Below, piece after piece: positions 16,312 to 25,076 of a stretch of 41,394 nucleotides of DNA. The number at the start of each line of letters is the position of its first letter. Position 1 is the stretch's first letter. This DNA comes from Thermoproteota archaeon (GTDB taxonomy: Archaea; Korarchaeota; Korarchaeia; Korarchaeales; Korarchaeaceae): contig JAOZFG010000005.1 of NCBI GenBank assembly GCA_027491435.1, forward strand, positions 1 to 41,394, written 5' to 3'. The position numbers and the translations under genes are program-made. Under the pieces are notes generated by a model. That model did not search any database. It was not told where the DNA came from and was given only the letters and a program-made list of their open reading frames with translations.

Positions 16312-17277
16312 TTAAGCCTCTTTCTCAATCCTGGCGCCTTCCTCAGCCACCTTAGCGATGAAGTACCTCCCTGCCTTCCTGGAGAGAACCTCTTTTAGGG
16401 AGGAGGGATCCTCGTGCAGTATGACAGCACATCCACCCCCACCAGCCCCAGAGATCTTGGCCCCTAGGGCCCCGCTCTCCCTAGATGACCAGATTATCTC
16501 CTCGAGTTCTGGGGTGCTCACCCCTAGGGCGTAGAGGAGGCCTTGGTTGAAGTTCATTAAGGCGCCCAGCCTCTTAAGATCCCCCTCAAGCAGGGCCTTC
16601 CGCCCTTGGTAGACCAGCCCCTTTATGGCCGATATAACGTAGTTGAACTGCTCCGGGATTAGTTCCCTGAGGGTGGCCACCTTATTTATCATCTCTTTAG
16701 TCCTGCTGGGTTTATTGGTACAGGCTAAGGCCAAGGGCAGGTCCCTATAGGTTAGCCTCTGAGCGATCATCCCATCGCTGGACCACTCAACCCATATGAC
16801 GCCGCCGAAGACGGCGCAAGCGGGCCCTGTTTTGCTAGCCCTTCCGTGTATTATCCTCTCAAATATGTAAACGGCTTCCAAAAGCTCCTGGTCCGTTAGC
16901 TCGTGTCCTAGTAGGTGAGAGACTGCCTTGGAGATCGAAGCTGCCACCGAGGCGGATGACGCCATTCCACTCCCTACAGGGATCTCAGACCTTATATTGA
17001 TCCTCAGGCCCGCCTTTTCCCCCAGCATCGCTAGGAGTTCCCTTATCCCCTGGTCTATTTTCTGTAAGTCCTGATTGGGCGTTATAACCTTATCTCCCTT
17101 CCTGACGTAAGTGCCCAGCTCGGAGTTTATCTCTACGCCTTCCTCAACGAGGGTAACCTCTGAGTATGACCTCACATCTACCCCCAGGGCCAACGCTGGT
17201 GTGCCGTAGAGAACAGCATGCTCACCAAAAAGGAAGGCCTGAGAGGGGGCTGAAGCGGTTACCTTCTTCTTGCTCAT
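16312..17277 (-). CDS. Mevalonate-kinase-like GHMP protein lacking canonical catalytic residues
   Basis: The 321-residue protein has the mevalonate kinase layout: FLFGEHAVLYGTPALALGV at the N-terminus, the GHMP ATP-binding loop PVGSGMASSASVAA at 100-113 and KISGAGGGGCAV near 280. Two key positions differ. Gln13 (APSQAFLFGEH) replaces the usual Lys, and Gly151 in HGRASKTGPACAVFGG replaces the catalytic Asp of HGxPSGxD. The GPAC...GG stretch recalls diphosphomevalonate decarboxylases. It may be a kinase with altered chemistry in the isoprenoid pathway or a divergent true mevalonate kinase. A TATA box 22-33 bases upstream indicates leaderless transcription. Confidence 0.75.
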   Translation of the reverse strand: MSKKKVTASAPSQAFLFGEHAVLYGTPALALGVDVRSYSEVTLVEEGVEINSELGTYVRKGDKVITPNQDLQKIDQGIRELLAMLGEKAGLRINIRSEIPVGSGMASSASVAASISKAVSHLLGHELTDQELLEAVYIFERIIHGRASKTGPACAVFGGVIWVEWSSDGMIAQRLTYRDLPLALACTNKPSRTKEMINKVATLRELIPEQFNYVISAIKGLVYQGRKALLEGDLKRLGALMNFNQGLLYALGVSTPELEEIIWSSRESGALGAKISGAGGGGCAVILHEDPSSLKEVLSRKAGRYFIAKVAEEGARIEKEA

Positions 17278-17562
17278 CAGTTGCTCGGTACCTTAAGCAT
17301 GATATAAAATATCCCCCTGATAGCTACAGTCAAGTTAAGGTTGTCATAAGCAGCTTACGATCAAAAAGAGAAACGCTTCATAAACGGCGCCGTTCTAGGA
17401 GGCTTGTCAGAGCCTTTTTAACAAAAACTATCTTATCTAATGTGATAAACATACCTACGTAGTTGAATGCTAGGGTCCTCAAGATAGGGCCTGTGAGCTT
17501 TTATCGGTCAATGGTTGAAAAATTCTCCGATGAGCGCTAAATGCCTTATCCTGATGTTCACC
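17278..17562. other. Intergenic region before the second HEPN/MNT pair
   Basis: About 300 bases. ATATTTTATATC at about 17299-17310 is the TATA box of the mevalonate-kinase-like gene (minus strand). A perfect palindrome AACGGCGCCGTT lies at 17383-17394. Just after it, AGGCT-TGTCAG-AGCCT followed by TTTTT (about 17400-17420) looks like a hairpin terminator on the plus strand, though no gene precedes it. No protein-coding frame is convincing. Confidence 0.45.
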
Positions 17563-17578
17563 TCAAATTTTATACTAT
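17563..17578 (+). promoter_or_regulatory. TATA box of the second HEPN/MNT pair
   Basis: CAAATTTTATACTATC lies about 20-34 bases before the ATG at 17597, consistent with a leaderless archaeal transcript. Confidence 0.5.
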
Positions 17579-17596
17579 CAACTTCCGCATGGGAGG

Positions 17597-18018
17597 ATGC
17601 TTGACGAGGACGAGTACAAGAGATGGATTGCCATGGCTAAGAAGACCTTAGAGTCCGCGAGGAGGGATTTGGAAGGAGGAGATTATAACTGGGCGTGCTT
17701 CAAGTCTCAACAGTCCGCTGAGTTCGCGGTGAAGGCCATCTTGTGGGGAATAGGAGAGCCTAGATACGGACATGCTGTCTCTAACTGATCACTCACCTAG
17801 AAAATGTACCCGATTACGTAATTGAAGCGTGTAAAAGGCTGGATAAATTCTATACAGCCCCGAGATATGCGGACATGTGGAACGAAGGGTCCCCTTTCGA
17901 GTACTACTCCAAGAAGGAAGCTGAAGAAGCAATTTATTATGCCAGTATCGTTATTGAATTTGTGGAGAGTAAATGGAGATCCTTGAGAGGAGAAGAAGGG
18001 AGAGAAGAAGGAGAATAA
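17597..18018 (+). pseudogene. HEPN-domain protein with a one-base frameshift
   Basis: The first frame gives 63 residues (WIAMAKKTLESARRDLEGGDYNWACFKSQQSAEFAVKAILW...RYGHAVSN) and stops at 17786-17788. Moving back one base at 17785, the frame goes on as LITHLENVPDYVIEACKRLD...EEAIYYASIVIEFVE to a TAA at 18016. Together they form a complete HEPN protein of about 140 residues. A single lost C in an AACCTGATC context explains the break. Either the toxin has been disabled by mutation or the assembly has an error. The last bases overlap the MNT gene at 17973. Confidence 0.8.
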
Positions 18019-18365
18019 AGGTGGCCGAAGAATTTGTTAAGTCACTGAGGTTGCACCCCTTAACGGCCATTGTTATAGGATCAACTGCTAGAGGGGACTT
18101 CAACGAGTGGAGCGACATAGACGTAGTGATCATTTCAGATAGATTTCCAGAGAACCCCTTGAAGAGGTTTGAACTGCTGGAGGATCACCTAAGGCCTGGA
18201 GTGGAGCCCATACCCTTGAGAGTCAAGGATCTATTGAGGCTGATCAAGAAGAAGGCTCCGGTTGTGGAAGACATGGCCGAGGGCGTATTCTTAGTGGACG
18301 AGCTGGGGATCAGAAAGCTGTTGAGGGATGAAAGGGAAAAGTCGCTTAACCCCGGTAAATCTTAG
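17973..18365 (+). CDS. MNT-family minimal nucleotidyltransferase, partner of the broken HEPN
   Basis: The 130-residue protein begins with a very basic helix, followed by the nucleotidyltransferase signature VIGSTARGDFNEWSDIDVVI (GS...DxD). It is the antitoxin half of a HEPN/MNT pair and is intact, while its toxin partner carries a frameshift. GGAGAG lies five bases before the ATG, inside the HEPN gene. It is the same family as the protein at 513-902 but clearly diverged from it. Confidence 0.85.
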   Translation: MEILERRRRERRRRIKVAEEFVKSLRLHPLTAIVIGSTARGDFNEWSDIDVVIISDRFPENPLKRFELLEDHLRPGVEPIPLRVKDLLRLIKKKAPVVEDMAEGVFLVDELGIRKLLRDEREKSLNPGKS

Positions 18366-18686
18366 ACTAAAGTGCGGGATCGGTATTTCGACCCTAGCCT
18401 TGGGGGAGAGGGCCTTCAGGTTAGGCGACGAGCATAATGGGGTGACCCTCAATTAAACACCAGTTAATTTCTAAAAATATATTTGAATACACCCTCCATG
18501 TATGAATATAATCTAAGAAAAATTTTTAAATATGTAATGTAGTAATGAACGAAGCAAGGTTGTCGGCAATCGACTGAATAGATTTTAACGATATCATTAA
18601 TGCTTCCCAATTATTGTGTGTCATTATCAAATAAAATGTTGCGATATATCCAAAATTTGATACGTAATTTGGAATTATAGTTCTTT
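18366..18686. other. AT-rich intergenic region
   Basis: About 320 bases, clearly richer in A and T than the rest of the window. A strong TATA-like AAAAATTTTTAAATATG lies at about 18519-18535 on the plus strand but no frame follows it. A small GTCG/CGAC hairpin sits near 18560-18575. No gene is visible; a small RNA cannot be excluded. Confidence 0.4.
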
Positions 18687-18711
18687 TCTTTATATTGTAT
18701 GATTATAAAAT

Positions 18712-19839
18712 ATGCTGAGAAGAGTTGGGGGTGAGAGGTTGCCTAAGGTAAGGGTTGCCATCGCCGGTGTAGGCAATGTGGCATCCGCGTTAGTCCAGGG
18801 GGTGTTCAAGTATAAGGACGCCCCCGACGACGAGTTCGTCCCCGGAATAATGCATGTCAGGTTTGGGTCATACCACATATCAGACATAGAGTTCGTCGCC
18901 GCCTTTGACGTTGATGAGAGGAAGATAGGGCTTGACCTCTCTGAGGCAATATTCGCCAAACCGAATAACCTTCCGAAGTTCGCCGACGTCCCCAAGCTTG
19001 GGGTGGAGGTAATGAAGGGCCCGGTGCTCGACGGAGTTGCTCCCCACATGAGAGAATTCAGGTACGGTGAGGGGTTCCTCGTGGACGACAACAGGCCCAG
19101 CGTCAGCGTTGCTGATGTGCTTAGGGAAGCTGGGGCCGACGTCCTTGTCAACTTGGTCCCCGTCGGTTCCTATGAGGCCAGCAGGGCCTACGCATCAGCC
19201 GCCCTTGAGGCTGGAGTGGGATTCGTCAACGGCATACCTGAATTCATAGTGAGCGATCCAGAGTGGGGCAAGAAATTCGAGGAGAGAGGCATCCCGGCCG
19301 CTGGAGATGACTTCAAGAGCCAACTTGGGGCCACCATACTCCACAGGGCCATAGCTAGGCTGGCAGTCGAGAGGGGACTTAAGGTCCTCAACACCTACCA
19401 GCTCAACATTGGGGGGAACATGGACTTCCTTAACATGATAGAGGAGTCCAGGCTCAAGACCAAGAGAGTGAGCAAGACTGAGGCAGTCACCAGCATGGTT
19501 CCCTACGAAATCGGAGCCAGGGTGGGGCCAAGCGACTACGTACCCTTCTTGGGGGATAGAAAGGTTATGTACCTCTGGCTTGAAGCTGAGCAGTTTGGAG
19601 GGTTTAAGATATATATAGACGCCAAACTTAGCGTAATGGACTCACCTAACGCCGCAGGCGTTGCCATTGACGCTATAAGGGCCGTTAAACTTGCAATGGA
19701 CAGGGGAATAGCTGGGCCTCTTGAGGGGGTAAGCGCCTACTTCTTCAAACACCCGCCGAAGCAGTACCCCGACTACGTGGCTAGGCAGATGGTCGAGGCC
19801 TTCATAAAAGGAGAAGAAATTAAGGTGGAGTCACTCTAG
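18712..19839 (+). CDS. ino1: Archaeal myo-inositol-1-phosphate synthase
   Basis: The 375-residue NAD-dependent enzyme turns glucose-6-phosphate into inositol-1-phosphate, the precursor of archaeal inositol lipids and, in hyperthermophiles, of di-myo-inositol phosphate. The NAD-binding VRVAIAGVGNVASALVQG is near the N-terminus, FVNGIPEFIVSDPEW in the middle, and the hallmark GDDFKSQLGATILHRAI follows. YQLNIGGNMDFLNM is also typical. A TTG at 18739 is preceded by GGGGGTGA and would give the usual MPKVRVAIAG start, so it is a good alternative. The end overlaps the small gene at 19831 by nine bases. Confidence 0.93.
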   Translation: MLRRVGGERLPKVRVAIAGVGNVASALVQGVFKYKDAPDDEFVPGIMHVRFGSYHISDIEFVAAFDVDERKIGLDLSEAIFAKPNNLPKFADVPKLGVEVMKGPVLDGVAPHMREFRYGEGFLVDDNRPSVSVADVLREAGADVLVNLVPVGSYEASRAYASAALEAGVGFVNGIPEFIVSDPEWGKKFEERGIPAAGDDFKSQLGATILHRAIARLAVERGLKVLNTYQLNIGGNMDFLNMIEESRLKTKRVSKTEAVTSMVPYEIGARVGPSDYVPFLGDRKVMYLWLEAEQFGGFKIYIDAKLSVMDSPNAAGVAIDAIRAVKLAMDRGIAGPLEGVSAYFFKHPPKQYPDYVARQMVEAFIKGEEIKVESL

Positions 19840-20067
19840 GCCTGATGCCCTAACCTCCTCCAACCTTTTTAGGAGTGATGAGAGGTCCATGAACGCCCTT
19901 CCGTAAACAGACTTGTCCTCCCCCCTTATGTACATCCACATGTTCTCCTCGGGCAGTATGATGAACTTCTCGTCCCCCAAAATGGCCTCTATTCTCTTGC
20001 CGTTCTCGAGCTTCTTTATGGTGAAGCCCTTCTTCATCAACTGATTCACGGCCTCTTCCACGTACAT
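19831..20067 (-). CDS. Small protein of unknown function, last gene of the peptide transporter operon
   Basis: From ATG 20067 the protein has 78 residues with no membrane segment (MYVEEAVNQLMKKGFTIKK...). It looks like a compact alpha/beta domain: a helix, strands around EAILGDEKFIILPEENMWMY, and a C-terminal helix. GGAGGTGA five bases before the ATG decides the start; longer frames reach into oppF. It may share the transporter transcript, but I do not recognise a family. Its end overlaps ino1 on the other strand. Confidence 0.65.
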   Translation of the reverse strand: MYVEEAVNQLMKKGFTIKKLENGKRIEAILGDEKFIILPEENMWMYIRGEDKSVYGRAFMDLSSLLKRLEEVRASGLE

Positions 20068-20071
20068 ACCA

Positions 20072-21076
20072 TCACCTCCTAGCGTAGAGGTGACAGGCCA
20101 CGAAGTGACCTGGCTCAACCTCAACTAGGGGCGGCTCCTCCTTGTCGCATGGCTCGAACTTGTAGGGACACCTTGGGTGGAACCTGCAGCCCTTGGGCAC
20201 GTCAATAGCCGACGGCACTTCTCCCTTGATAGGTATCTCCCCTATCTTGTGCCTTGGGTCGGGCACAGGTATAGCGGCTATCAACGCCTTGGTGTAGGGA
20301 TGTAACGGGTTATCTATCACCTCTACAGCGTCACCCATCTCCACTATTTTGCCAAGGTACATTATCGCCAGCTTGTCAGAGATGTACTTAGCTACGGCCA
20401 AGTCATGAGTTATGAACAGGTAGGATATGCCCCTCTTGTCCCTTAAGTCCAACATCAGGTTGAGGATTGAGGCCCTTATGCTCATGTCCAACATGCTGAC
20501 GGGCTCATCTGCGACTATAAACTCTGGCTCCAGCACGAGAGCCCTAGCTATAGCAACTCTCTGTCTTTGTCCGCCAGAGAGCTCGTGGGGGTACCTAAAT
20601 ACGAATTCCTCCGGTGGGGTTAATCCCACCTCTTCCAAGTACTTGGAGACGATCTCTCTTTTCTCCTTTTTACTACTTATCAGCCCGTGAACCTCTAGAG
20701 GTTCAGCTATTATGTCCTCTATGGACATCCTAGGGCTCAGCGATTCGTAGGGATCTTGGAATATCATCTGAGCCTTCTTCCTGAGGAAGCCCCTTATCTC
20801 GTCCCTCTCCATGGTGTCAACCCTCTTGCCTAGGAAGTATATCTCGCCATCTGTGGGCTCTATCAGCCTTAGGATAGTCCTTCCGGTGGTGGTCTTGCCA
20901 CACCCTGACTCCCCTGCGAGGGAGAATATCTCCCCCTTCTTTATCTCGAAGCTCACCCCGTCGACCGCTCTCACGTATTTCCTGGGCTTTCTGGCCAGTA
21001 TATCCTTAATTCCCCTCTTTAGGGGGAACCACTTCTTCAAGTTGTTAACCTTAACGACCACGTCATTCGCCGACAT
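20072..21076 (-). CDS. oppF: Peptide ABC transporter ATP-binding protein (OppF/DppF type)
   Basis: The 334-residue ATPase drives peptide import together with OppD. It has Walker [11 protein letters not shown], the Q-loop in [14 protein letters not shown], the signature [15 protein letters not shown], Walker [13 protein letters not shown] and the switch His in [12 protein letters not shown]. The C-terminal extension holds [15 protein letters not shown], the cysteine motif of this subfamily, which in some relatives binds an Fe-S cluster. It overlaps oppD by 14 bases. Confidence 0.95.
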   Translation of the reverse strand: MSANDVVVKVNNLKKWFPLKRGIKDILARKPRKYVRAVDGVSFEIKKGEIFSLAGESGCGKTTTGRTILRLIEPTDGEIYFLGKRVDTMERDEIRGFLRKKAQMIFQDPYESLSPRMSIEDIIAEPLEVHGLISSKKEKREIVSKYLEEVGLTPPEEFVFRYPHELSGGQRQRVAIARALVLEPEFIVADEPVSMLDMSIRASILNLMLDLRDKRGISYLFITHDLAVAKYISDKLAIMYLGKIVEMGDAVEVIDNPLHPYTKALIAAIPVPDPRHKIGEIPIKGEVPSAIDVPKGCRFHPRCPYKFEPCDKEEPPLVEVEPGHFVACHLYARR

Positions 21077-22064
21077 CCCATGGCACCCCCTTCAGCTCCT
21101 CAGCCCTATGACACCTCACAAAGTGACCCGGTTCGACTTCAACCAGGGGCGGGAGCTCCTCCCTACACTTGTCTATGGCGAACGGACACCTTGGGTGGAA
21201 CCTGCAGCCCTTAGGCGGGTTCAACAGGTTTGGCGGGGCCCCAGGTATTGACTTAAGCCTCCTGGGTTTGCCCTTAACGCTGGGTACTCCTGCCAGGAGC
21301 CCCTTCGTGTAGGGGTGCATCGGGTTAAGGAACACGTCCTCGGCGCTTCCATACTCTTGGAACATTCCTGCATACATTACCGCCACCTTATCACTCATCT
21401 CAGCTATAACGGAGACGTCATGTGATATTAGGACCAGAGCTATGCCAAACTTCTTCTGAAGGTCCTTTATCAGCTTGAGTATCTGCGCTTGGACTATAAC
21501 ATCCAAGGCCGTTGTAGGCTCATCGGCCAGCAACACGTCTGGGTTTAGGGCTAAGGCCATGGCTATCATCGCTCTCTGCCTCATCCCACCGCTGAACTCG
21601 AACGGGTAATGATGAGCCCTAGCCCTGTCTATCCCCACCATCTCTAAGAGGTCTTCTGCCCTCTTCCAAGCTTCTTCCTTGCTTACGTCTTCGTGTAGGG
21701 TTATGGCTTCAACTATCTGATCCCCTACCTTTATTATGGGGTGTAAGGCGTTCATAGCCCCTTGAAATATCATGGAGATCTGCTTCCACCTAACCTCTCT
21801 CCTCAGCTCCTCATCTGGCATTTCAAATATGTTCTTGCCGTTTAGCAGCACTTTTCCTCCAAAGACTTTTGCGTTCTTCGGCAGGAGATTCATCAAAGTT
21901 ATTGCCAAACTGGACTTCCCGCAACCAGATTCGCCAACTATGCCAAGCGACTCTCCCTTATCTAAGGTAAAGGATATGTCGTCAACCGCCCTGACATATC
22001 CCCTGAAGGGAATCTCGTAATACATCTTCAGATTTTGAACCTCTAGAACCGGCAACCTAATCAC
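21063..22064 (-). CDS. oppD: Peptide ABC transporter ATP-binding protein (OppD/DppD type)
   Basis: The 333-residue ATPase has Walker [11 protein letters not shown], signature [15 protein letters not shown], Walker [13 protein letters not shown], and switch His in [12 protein letters not shown]. The subfamily tail [15 protein letters not shown] is present, matching that of OppF. It begins with GTG and overlaps the small membrane-protein gene upstream by eight bases. It pairs with OppF under the two permeases. Confidence 0.95.
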   Translation of the reverse strand: MIRLPVLEVQNLKMYYEIPFRGYVRAVDDISFTLDKGESLGIVGESGCGKSSLAITLMNLLPKNAKVFGGKVLLNGKNIFEMPDEELRREVRWKQISMIFQGAMNALHPIIKVGDQIVEAITLHEDVSKEEAWKRAEDLLEMVGIDRARAHHYPFEFSGGMRQRAMIAMALALNPDVLLADEPTTALDVIVQAQILKLIKDLQKKFGIALVLISHDVSVIAEMSDKVAVMYAGMFQEYGSAEDVFLNPMHPYTKGLLAGVPSVKGKPRRLKSIPGAPPNLLNPPKGCRFHPRCPFAIDKCREELPPLVEVEPGHFVRCHRAEELKGVPWDVGE

Positions 22065-22488
22065 CCTTTAACATGGCTCCCAGCACTCTCATCGAGAAGC
22101 CTATACCCACAAACAAGAGGAAAAAGGAGGGTATCGAGAGCAGGAGGAACGGATGCTCCACCCTGAGCCTGGACACGTTGAGCAGGACTACGCCGTCCTC
22201 GGGCTGCCTTATTATCAGGGTGTAATTTCCTGAGGTGAAGACCCCCTCATACGTGGTGTTTTTGCCTTTAACCCCTACTCTATCGTCCTTTATCTCGTAG
22301 GAAAAGGCCACGTTAGAGTTCAGCCTCAACACGGTGTACTTGGAGTCGAACTTTAGAGAGAGCCTTGACGGTCCCTCTATGACCCTTGAGTAGAGCGGTT
22401 CCTCCTCATACACGCTGTACATGGAGATCAGCCCCATTATTATGCTCATCACTATGATGCCCAGGCCCAGGATGGCGTACTTTTTCAC
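22057..22488 (-). CDS. Unknown protein with two membrane segments, inside the transporter operon
   Basis: The 143-residue protein has a membrane helix at each end (about 5-25 and 110-130) with a polar domain of about 85 residues between them, rich in beta-type sequence with possible N-glycosylation sites (NTT, NYT, NVS). This predicts a hairpin with an outward-facing domain. It starts with GTG after GGAGGAGGT and lies between oppC and oppD, so it is probably an accessory subunit of the peptide transporter. I know no family for it. Confidence 0.7.
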   Translation of the reverse strand: MKKYAILGLGIIVMSIIMGLISMYSVYEEEPLYSRVIEGPSRLSLKFDSKYTVLRLNSNVAFSYEIKDDRVGVKGKNTTYEGVFTSGNYTLIIRQPEDGVVLLNVSRLRVEHPFLLLSIPSFFLLFVGIGFSMRVLGAMLKGD

Positions 22489-22489
22489 T

Positions 22490-23899
22490 TTACCTCCTCC
22501 TGAGCCTCGGGTTGACTATCTCGTCGATGGCGTAGCCGATGAACACGAAGGCCATGGATACTATAGCTATGGCCAAGCCGGGGGGAATGAACCACCACCA
22601 CATGCCGCTTCCTAAAGCGCCTCCCTGTTCGGCGTCGTGAAGTATTGAACCCCAAGTGGGCAGGCTTGGGTCTCCCAGTCCTAGGAAGCTAAGCGAGGCC
22701 TCTGTGAGTATAGCATCTGGTATGCCCAAGGCTAAAGCGGCTACAGTGTAGGGAACTATGTTCGGAACTATGTGAACTCCAATTATCCTCCACCTGCTTG
22801 CCCCTATTGACCTAGCTGCCTCCACGAAGGCCAGTTCCCTGAGCTGGAGCGCCATGCTCCTGGAAACCCTTGAGATCCCCATCCAGCCGAATATTGCTAA
22901 CAAGAATACTATTGTGAAGACTGTGGGCTTGTAGACTATGGCCAGCATCAGCAGTATTGGAAGTTTAGGCATAGCCATAAGTATGTCAACGACCCTCATC
23001 ATCACCTCGTCTGTGAATCCACCTATGTAGCCGGAGGTAACCCCGTAGAACAGGCCTACCACCACAGATATTACGGAGGTGAGCACGCCTATCATTAAGG
23101 CTATTGGGGTCCCCCAGACCAATCCCTTGAAGAGGTCCCTTCCAACGTCGTCGGTTCCCAGGAGTCCATAAGCCGTGGCACTCATCAAGAACTCCAACCT
23201 CTCCAACTCAAGCTTTTTGCCCTGAGTTGCGCTCTTGAACTCTATCTTGTAGACCCCCTTCAGCGTCTTGGGGTTACCCTGCTTAAGGGATTTCATGTCA
23301 GAGAATAGAGCTACTGGAACAATCACATCATCGGCTGTAACGTTTAACCCGTTCTTTTGAAGCCAGGTTGCCACCGCTATCCTGACCTTTTTCTCCCTGT
23401 TGCAGTCTACGTTCTTCTCAAACCACCCTCCATAAGTCTCGTTGCCAGTGGACGGGTATATCGTGTCGGTGAATATGGTGACGCTCTGGCCGTCCGGCCT
23501 GTAGAGGGTGACCTGGAGGAAAGCCCCCGCCCCTCCGTGGGAGAGGTTGAAGTATATCCTAACCTGGTTGGGGAAGTCATCGTACGTGTAATTGAACTCC
23601 TTAGTGGCAACTATTAGGGGGAAGCCTCCTAACTTCCTGGCCTTCACGTCAAAGTCGCTTATTACTATTTGTGGAACCGGCGTCTTGCCGAACAGATAGG
23701 GGACCCACACGGGAGGAACTGACTTAGGGTTGTTCTCCCAGTAGGTGGGGTCCTTCCACCTCTTTAAGTCCATTGGAGCAATTACAGGGGCCATCACTGC
23801 CACGACAACTGTGAGGGTAAGCAAGAGCACTCCAACCAGACCTACTTTCTTCGTCTTAAATTCGTTCCAGAAGTCTGAAAGGGTTTCCCTTAGCCTCAC
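22490..23899 (-). CDS. oppC: Peptide ABC transporter permease (OppC type) with a large outer domain
   Basis: The 469-residue protein is much longer than the usual 280-320 residues. The first membrane helix (about 19-42) is followed by an insertion of about 200 residues before the permease core, which begins near GTDDVGRDLFKGLVWG. The core carries the coupling motif EAARSIGASRWRIIGVHIVPN (EAA loop). The insertion has beta-rich sequence with N-x-S/T sites and should lie outside the cell. The start overlaps oppB by four bases. Confidence 0.92.
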   Translation of the reverse strand: MRLRETLSDFWNEFKTKKVGLVGVLLLTLTVVVAVMAPVIAPMDLKRWKDPTYWENNPKSVPPVWVPYLFGKTPVPQIVISDFDVKARKLGGFPLIVATKEFNYTYDDFPNQVRIYFNLSHGGAGAFLQVTLYRPDGQSVTIFTDTIYPSTGNETYGGWFEKNVDCNREKKVRIAVATWLQKNGLNVTADDVIVPVALFSDMKSLKQGNPKTLKGVYKIEFKSATQGKKLELERLEFLMSATAYGLLGTDDVGRDLFKGLVWGTPIALMIGVLTSVISVVVGLFYGVTSGYIGGFTDEVMMRVVDILMAMPKLPILLMLAIVYKPTVFTIVFLLAIFGWMGISRVSRSMALQLRELAFVEAARSIGASRWRIIGVHIVPNIVPYTVAALALGIPDAILTEASLSFLGLGDPSLPTWGSILHDAEQGGALGSGMWWWFIPPGLAIAIVSMAFVFIGYAIDEIVNPRLRRR

Positions 23900-24966
23900 C
23901 TTCTAACACCCGCCCCTAACCTGACTCTCGGGTCCACCACGCCGTAAAGTATGTCAGCTACCAAGTTAGCTAGCACTATTAGAACCGTGGTGAAGTAAAC
24001 GTTGCCCATTATCACCGGTATGTCCAATGAGTTTAAGGCGTCCCAGTAAAGCAGACCCATACCAGGCCAGTTGAACACGATCTCAGTCAGCAGACCTCCG
24101 GAGAATATGCCAGCTATTGCAAGGGTCACGCCGGTGAGTATTGGAGGGGCCGCCATCTTCAGGGCGTGGTAGTATATTATCCTCCTCTCGGGCACCCCTT
24201 TAGCACGGCTGGTTAATATGTAGTCTTCAGTCATTATACCGATCATCAGGTTTCTAGTGACGTAGGCGCCACCTCCTAAAGCCACTAAGAGTATGGCAAG
24301 CACTGGCAGAGTTAGGTGCCACATGACGTCTAAGGCGTAGCCTAAAGGATCGGAGGGGGGTGGAATTGACGTCATACCACCAGTCGGGAATAATGGGATA
24401 AGGTAGGCGAACAGGTAGAGGAGGACCATCCCAACCCACCAGGTGGCGAATGCGTAGCCCAGGAGACCGGCCACGACGATCATCCTGTCGAAGAGAGTTC
24501 CGGGCTTCGCAGCTGCTCTAGCCCCTAGTAACAGTTGAAGCACGAGAATCAGTATCGTAGACGTTCCGAATAGCACCACAGTCCTGGGAATTCTCTCCAA
24601 TATGATGTCAACTACCCTTCTGGAGCCACTGTCGCTTTTCAGGAACCAACTCCTTCCCAGGTCTAGCTTGAGGGTCCTAGTTAGGTCCCCCCATATACGA
24701 TAATACCATGGTTTATCTAGCCCCAGAGATTTGATCCTCAGCTCGTACTTCTCCTGTATGACCTTCTGGACCTCCTCCGCCGATTTATATTGGCCGAACT
24801 TTCCTCCCTTTATTACTTGCTTCTTGATCTCGTCCATTATCTGTTTCCGCAGTTGCTCGTCCACCATAGGTCCAAATAGTATCAGAGTTATCATAAGGAC
24901 TGCAATTATCACTATTATCGAGTTTAGAACCCTCATAGTGATGTATCTTCCAAAACTACCGGCCAC
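23896..24966 (-). CDS. oppB: Peptide ABC transporter permease (OppB type)
   Basis: The 356-residue permease has about six membrane helices. After the first helix there is an added charged segment (DEIKKQVIKGG...) of about 50 residues. LTSRAKGVPERRIIYYHALK is the EAA-type loop that touches the ATPase, and the final VDPRVRLGAGVRR is typical of the family. It starts with GTG after GGGGGTG. The 110-base gap to the binding-protein gene holds a T-rich stop and an ACATTTTTAATTC box, so it may have its own promoter. Confidence 0.93.
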   Translation of the reverse strand: MAGSFGRYITMRVLNSIIVIIAVLMITLILFGPMVDEQLRKQIMDEIKKQVIKGGKFGQYKSAEEVQKVIQEKYELRIKSLGLDKPWYYRIWGDLTRTLKLDLGRSWFLKSDSGSRRVVDIILERIPRTVVLFGTSTILILVLQLLLGARAAAKPGTLFDRMIVVAGLLGYAFATWWVGMVLLYLFAYLIPLFPTGGMTSIPPPSDPLGYALDVMWHLTLPVLAILLVALGGGAYVTRNLMIGIMTEDYILTSRAKGVPERRIIYYHALKMAAPPILTGVTLAIAGIFSGGLLTEIVFNWPGMGLLYWDALNSLDIPVIMGNVYFTTVLIVLANLVADILYGVVDPRVRLGAGVRR

Positions 24967-25004
24967 TTAAGCACCCCCAAGTAACCAGGTAATCAGCCAG
25001 TAGA

Positions 25005-25066
25005 GAATTAAAAATGTTCTAACAATGTTGCGACATACGAAAATCAGACTAAAATGAAAAGAAAGG
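25005..25066 (-). terminator. T-rich terminator of the binding-protein gene and possible oppB promoter
   Basis: After the stop of the binding-protein gene the minus strand runs TTTCTTTTCATTTT (25064-25051), an archaeal-style terminator. About 35 bases further, ACATTTTTAATTCT at about 25018-25005 could be a TATA box for oppB. This arrangement would allow the binding protein to be made in excess over the permease. Confidence 0.45.
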
Positions 25067-25076
25067 GGGAGAGGGT

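Noticed and set aside
18545-18580. ATGAAC ... CTGA stretch resembling a C/D box RNA
   Set aside because: The C box match is poor and the inner C'/D' boxes are missing.
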